Below are positions 31,031 through 64,000 of a stretch of 64,000 bases of DNA, in pieces (position 1 is the stretch's first letter; every line of letters starts with the position of its first letter). The notes beneath the pieces were generated by a model. That model saw nothing but the letters and a program-made list of their open reading frames with translations. It was not told the DNA's origin and ran no database searches. Source of the stretch: Glandiceps talaboti (lineage: Eukaryota > Hemichordata > Enteropneusta > Spengelidae); NCBI RefSeq assembly GCF_964340395.1, contig NC_135558.1, forward strand, positions 7,445,001 to 7,509,000, written 5' to 3'. The position numbers were made by a program, and so were the translations under genes.

Positions 31031-34000
31031 AGCAGCCTTTAGACCCGGATCTACGATAAAATAGTTTGAATGAAGGGTCGTTACCAATTCAACAGTAAGA
31101 CTCCAATTTATGATAGGCCTATGTGATCTCAGGCTGCAAACAACGCATGATGTAAAGTTGGGGAAAAATAGACATTTAAGCCTAATTTTTGTCTTTTTTG
31201 AATTATGGGAAGTTATCGGTGATTGTTCATGCGATGTATAATTGACGAGAAGGGAACAAAAACGCCACCAACGACAGACTTTACGTTTCTATCGTATTTT
31301 ACTGAAGTTCAGCTATCCCGAAACTGTGTTTTTAAAAACGTGATTTAAAAGGTTTTAGTTAGGAGTGGCAAAACAAAATGGTTTAATTTTTTAGATGATA
31401 AACACGAAAATTACACCAATCTAATATCATGTATTAAGGAGTTATAAAGGGGTATTATAAAGACTGGAAATGGGACAGTATTTTTTACATTTTATGAACC
31501 ATACAAATGTACGTAGCCTGCAGTGAGCTAGAGCGACCCATCACAGCATAAATTAAATATAAATGACTTTGCCTTGGTGTTTCACCCGTATAACATGACA
31601 TTTTTACACATACTCAAGCAACTTTTAGTGCAAAAGAAACTATTACATATAGATGCCGTGCAATGAGGATGTAGAAGTAGTCGAGTCATTAAAAATCATC
31701 AAGTCAATGTGTAAAGTCTTCATTACACGCCTGTTTTTTACTGCACTATGAAAGAATAGCAATATTTTTCAATATGATTGGGCAAAGGATCTTGCTGTGT
31801 TTGTACTGTCTCTGTTATTGTTAGTCTAGGACTGAAATGTGTCTATTTTTGAGTTGAAAATACACTGTCCCATGAGTGAAACACCAAGCCAGCAGCATTG
31901 CTACTGTATCAACGTTGAGATTGTAAAGTTACATTGCGATAGGCAATTTATATATAGGATATGCTAGTTGTAGGACCTATACGGTCTTCCAAGTTGTTTT
32001 GAGGAGATAAATTACTTTCGTAGACCGCAGTCCCTTACGCATTTCATTGAAGGGATGGAGTTATTTACAAAAATTCTATAAAGATATGTACACTGAGAAT
32101 AAACATGTATTAACAGATCGCTTACGTAGCATAGCAAAAATCGACGCCTTGGAACCGAAATATTTATTTATTTATTTACTTATTTATCTTTCATATATAG
32201 ACACCATTTCAGTGCATTGTCATCGTTCTCCCAATGGAAATTGTTGCAAGATTACGTACACAGAAAAATAAACAAAAAGGGACAAACTAGGGGAAACGTT
32301 TACAGAGGCACAGTGTACTTTAAAAGATATCCAACCACATTACCACACTACATTCTTAAGATGGCTTTTAGATATCGATGGGTTCGGAGCTCATTTTATG
32401 GATATGGGTAGATTGTTCCATAGAACAGCACCACTGTAGTGAAATGCCCGTTTCCCAACTGTGTAGGGATGTACATGTATATGTTACCTTTACTGGCCTG
32501 TCTTGTGTTATGAAGATGAATTTGTTTGGAAAGACTGGACATTTCAGTGAGGTAACTAGGTTCACACATAGTCTCGGATGAAATAATCTAGTCTCGAAGA
32601 AATAATGACAAGAATCATTCAAAATAAATACTTGAATTAAAAAACACATCAACGTGGCTTTTCTATAGTAAATTGTGCGATTGCAGATTAACATTTTAAT
32701 TCTCCTAACCGGGAGCGGTGACCTCATTTAAATAACAATAGATAGTGCTTTGAATGCGTGTGAACGGCTAGCTACTATACAGCGAAAGTGGTGGTCGCGT
32801 TATCGCATTGTTTCTAGAAATGAATGTTTCTAATTTCCTTTCTACCTGAAGATGAGGTAAGTACGGATTTTGAGTCTATCTTAATGAAACATTTGTTTTT
32901 AAAGACATTTATCTTACAGACTCGGACGTGCGTAGCTTTATGTATAACGGTACGAAAGATGAAATCCATCGCATCGGAGGAAAATGTTGTGGTATGCTGC
33001 AGCAATCGTGAGAATGATATAGTGATGCCGTTAATGATATTGTGTACACGTAATGCTACATTTTTAATTGAATAATTAGGAAAAAACCGAACATACAGTG
33101 TGTGGTCAGGCTTTTGATGTAAAGGAATCGTTGGATCAAATGATCACGTATCCAAATTGACATCGAAATGTTTCATTTTTGGCAATATTTGTAGTGTAAC
33201 GAAAACCTGAGGACAAAAGTATGCAAATGTGTGTGACCAGTCAGATCTGTAGCCTGTAGGACAACACTATGTGCAATCGATCGTGCTGACAGCACAGTGC
33301 CAATAATAGTATTGTGTGACACCGTGGTACCAGGGTCATTTTAGCGTTGCAACAAGTGGTATATGATGTTGAATATAACCCACTCTCTTCAGTGAAAGTT
33401 TATTCCAATTTATCAGAGATCTGAATTTCAACAATTCGCATTTATCCTTTATGAGTTGATGAGTCTATTTTAATGTGCCTTGCGTTTAGATATCGGAGTG
33501 TTTAAAATGTTTATTCGAAAATTACACAATTCAATACATTTGCATACATCATATATAGAATATGATAGATGTGTGTATTTGAAGAATTGATACAAAATAA
33601 AATTTTGTAGTAATTTACTTGGAAGTATGCTAATTTTTGCTTATTGCAGCGAGACATATGGGGGGGGGGGAGTGATATTTGAGTGTGCTATAGCTTATTC
33701 AAATACCATTAAAATGTGCAGTGAACTTGGAAAGAAATTGTGTTATTTTGTATTTCTGTTCCTTTTTCTTGTTATGCATTAATGTCTATTGTTAGAATGG
33801 TATTGTTTGGTAACACAAAAGGTGTCTGTGTTTACAATAGGTTTTAACTTTACAAACATTTCCCCCATCTCACAGGACTAGCTTTCAATACAGGCAGTAG
33901 ACAAGAAGTAAATTTGAAGTGTTCAATATTTGTTTATCAGTAGTAATATATGGTACTACACAGGTGTGTTACCTTGTAATCTCTGTGAACAGTAGACTAT

Positions 34001-35441
34001 TGAGTATCTACTACTACTATTATTGTTATTTTATTGTCTAAGTGCTGCACAAACCATGTGTATTCCGTATGGTAAACCTTAGATCAAAACCACCTGTTAA
34101 ACCATAATGTCCTGTGTAATATATACCCATAGGCTATCAATGTCCATCGCTGTGAGATCCAACTAGACTATTAGGCCTCTTTTAATATATATAAGTTATA
34201 GCATGGATGTATTAATACATCCATGGTTATAGTTACAACGAATGTATACCTGTCATACACCACCACTATAGTACTACTTTTCCAAAAGTGGAAAAAAATA
34301 AGCAGTGTTATTATATGAATTATGAGTGCTGCCAAGAAAATTCTGATTGAGTCACTAGAAATATTTGTACAAAATATGATATGTGGCATACACTCACAGG
34401 CCTATAGTCTCAAGTCTGGGTACTATTACCAAGTATTCAAAATGATAAATTGATAGATAAGTGTAGTAGCTGCCAGTGAACCATGGAAACGTATACATAT
34501 TCCTATAACTTGCAATATAAACAGTGGCTTTCATGCGAATCATCTCCACTTTACATGTAGTGACATCGTAGTTTATCTAATACAATTTCCAATCATACTT
34601 CAAATACAATATAATACAATATCATAAATTTCAAATTTCAATTTTTCATAATATTAATTATAATTTAGGTATCCCAATTACAAATAAAGAAATTGGTTTT
34701 AAATCAAGTAATTTATGAGCCAGCTATTGCAAATAAATGTTAAAAATTTATTTGATATAATATTTACATTAATTTATAATTTTTAAAAATTGTTATTTGT
34801 ATATAGCTGTATATGGACAGATAGATAAATAGACAGACACAGACAGACAGATAAGATAGATAAATTTAGATAGGTATAGATTGTTATTTATAATATATTT
34901 ACTTACTTGTCAAAATTTTTTTTTGCTATACATTATCTATTTTGTCGTAAATGTTTTAAATGCTTCAAGGAAATTTTAAAGGGTCTTTTGATGATAATTC
35001 TATACTAAGGCATAAAAAAAAATTTGTGTGGTTCCAATTACACTCAATATTAAAATAGGTGAGGTAGGTAGATTTTTTATTTTATTCTTTGTATATATTT
35101 ATGTTTTTTCATATGTGAGTGTCTAGTTCAGGTAGTTATGTTTTTCTGGTGTTTTCCATATGGTCTCTGTGTTATTGGTTTCTTCTCAACAGATGTACAG
35201 CCATTACAGACTGGAAGAACAGTTTTATATTGTCTTTTTAAGATGATGTCAGTTTCCACATCCACTATTTCTTGGAAGACTTCACAGTTTTCACGATTTT
35301 CTTATTTTTTTTTCTCAAATATGTAAAACAAAACTTTAGGGTCGGTGTGAAAACCTAGGTGGGGGTCAGGTAACCGGAACCAAACAATTTTTTTTGTTTG
35401 GCCTAACTAAAGATTTCCAGCTACATTGTGATTGCTTTGTC

Positions 35442-35637
<196 letters not shown>

Positions 35638-36272
35638 ATTAAAGAGTTGAATACTCTAGTTCTTCCAAAAGAAATAGCAGTAGAATGTTGTATAAATTAT
35701 GTAACAATAGGAGATATTGTTATGTTAATAATTAAAATAGTTTCTTTTATACTTTTAAGGAAGTAAGTGTCTGCACAGATATGCTCAACCTGTGAAATTT
35801 GAAAAAAAAATGTGACAAAGCAATGATGAAATTTTGAAATACAAACAAAACTAAAATGAAATAATATTGAAAGTAAACACAGTTGTTTGATCATTTGTAT
35901 AACCAATGGATACATAGTGAGTGGTAGTTATAAATTATTTATATAAGTATTGATAATATTGATGTGAATATCAATTTTTCAACCAAAAAAATGATTGAAT
36001 TAGAATTATGATATTTCTGTATGTAATTACATATTTTGGAAGTGTATAATTTGCATACACATAGTGTATTGTGTTCAGTTGAAAGACCGTATTGATTGAT
36101 CAACATGTGTGCATGCATTGAATCATACATTGCTGGGTACCACACCCAGTCAATCTAAACTCATACTCAGTGCTAACATATCAACAGATTCACTGTTATT
36201 TCTCCCAACGTTATGCTCTCTATACCAAGTGAATGCACTTCTTGACACACAGAAATTTCTTGTTATGCACCA

Positions 36273-36276
<4 letters not shown>

Positions 36277-36371
<95 letters not shown>

Positions 36372-36372
36372 A
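36277..36372. repeat. (CT)n microsatellite
   Basis: Nearly perfect CT repeat with one TTC interruption, about 280 bases before the laminin exon acceptor at 36649-36650. GA/CT tracts upstream of genes can bind GAGA-type factors; that role is speculative here. Confidence 0.97.
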
Positions 36373-36650
36373 TGTATGCGTGATCGACAAGAAAAACATT
36401 TTTCATTAGTAAAAAATGGAATTCAAGAGTGCACATACTGGTAGCAAATATTTAAAAAAGAAATAAGATTTTAAAGTTCTCTGGAGATAACTTAATAAAA
36501 TAAGTGAATAAAAATAATCCATGTCAACTAAACAGGTAACTGGTAGTAAAATGTAAATAACTTGAAAACAAAAATATTTCATGTATGGGTATATGTACTA
36601 TCATTGTCATAGAAGTTAAATAAATTTTGACTCTTTCTCTTTTTTTTCAG

Positions 36651-64000
<27,350 letters not shown>

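Overview
The window is nuclear DNA from a multicellular animal, not a prokaryote or virus. Coding sequence is broken into short exons with GT/AG junctions, introns run from hundreds to thousands of bases, and microsatellites, minisatellites, foldback elements and SINE-like repeats are abundant. The genes are metazoan-specific (a laminin and TRIM/death-domain proteins). The absence of vertebrate-type interspersed repeats and the repeat style suggest a marine invertebrate (invertebrate deuterostome or lophotrochozoan). I cannot place it more precisely from sequence alone.

Layout. 1-13.2 kb: no confident gene. It holds compound microsatellites, two TIR elements of about 2.1 and 1.6 kb with G-rich ends and 3-bp TAA/TTA target duplications, two foldback MITE-like elements, a ~28-bp minisatellite and a duplicated 150-180 bp segment. 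13.3-19.4 kb, minus strand: gene B, three coding exons, 432 codons, a coiled-coil plus C-terminal death-domain protein with no RING or B-box. 19.4-23.4 kb: intergenic. 23.4-27.3 kb, minus strand: gene A, four coding exons, 650 codons, RING-B-box-coiled-coil (TRIM-like) with a C-terminal death domain. A and B are clear tandem paralogues. 27.3-36.6 kb: spacer between gene A and the divergently transcribed laminin gene; it may hold 5' untranslated exons for both. 36.65 kb to the window end, plus strand: the 5' part of a laminin short-arm gene, 22 complete coding exons plus the start of another, about 1,296 codons so far.

How the genes fit. A and B share a coiled coil, a KYGGP-PS-KDI motif, an SRM-RS-SRMS motif and a death domain joined by phase-1 introns. 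This suggests a ubiquitin-ligase-like adaptor (A) and a RING-less relative (B) that could pair through coiled-coil or death-domain contacts; function is inferred. The laminin is a secreted basement-membrane protein with order LN, LEa(1-5), short LF (domain IVb), LEb, L4 (domain IVa), LEc. That order is like alpha3/alpha5 chains, but the LN, the five-repeat LEa and the short LF look beta/gamma-like, and the repeats after L4 look gamma-like. The coiled coil or LG tail that would decide the chain class lies outside the window. Both codon-phase sums close exactly for A (1953 nt) and B (1299 nt), and the laminin junctions stay in frame throughout, which is strong internal support for the exon models.
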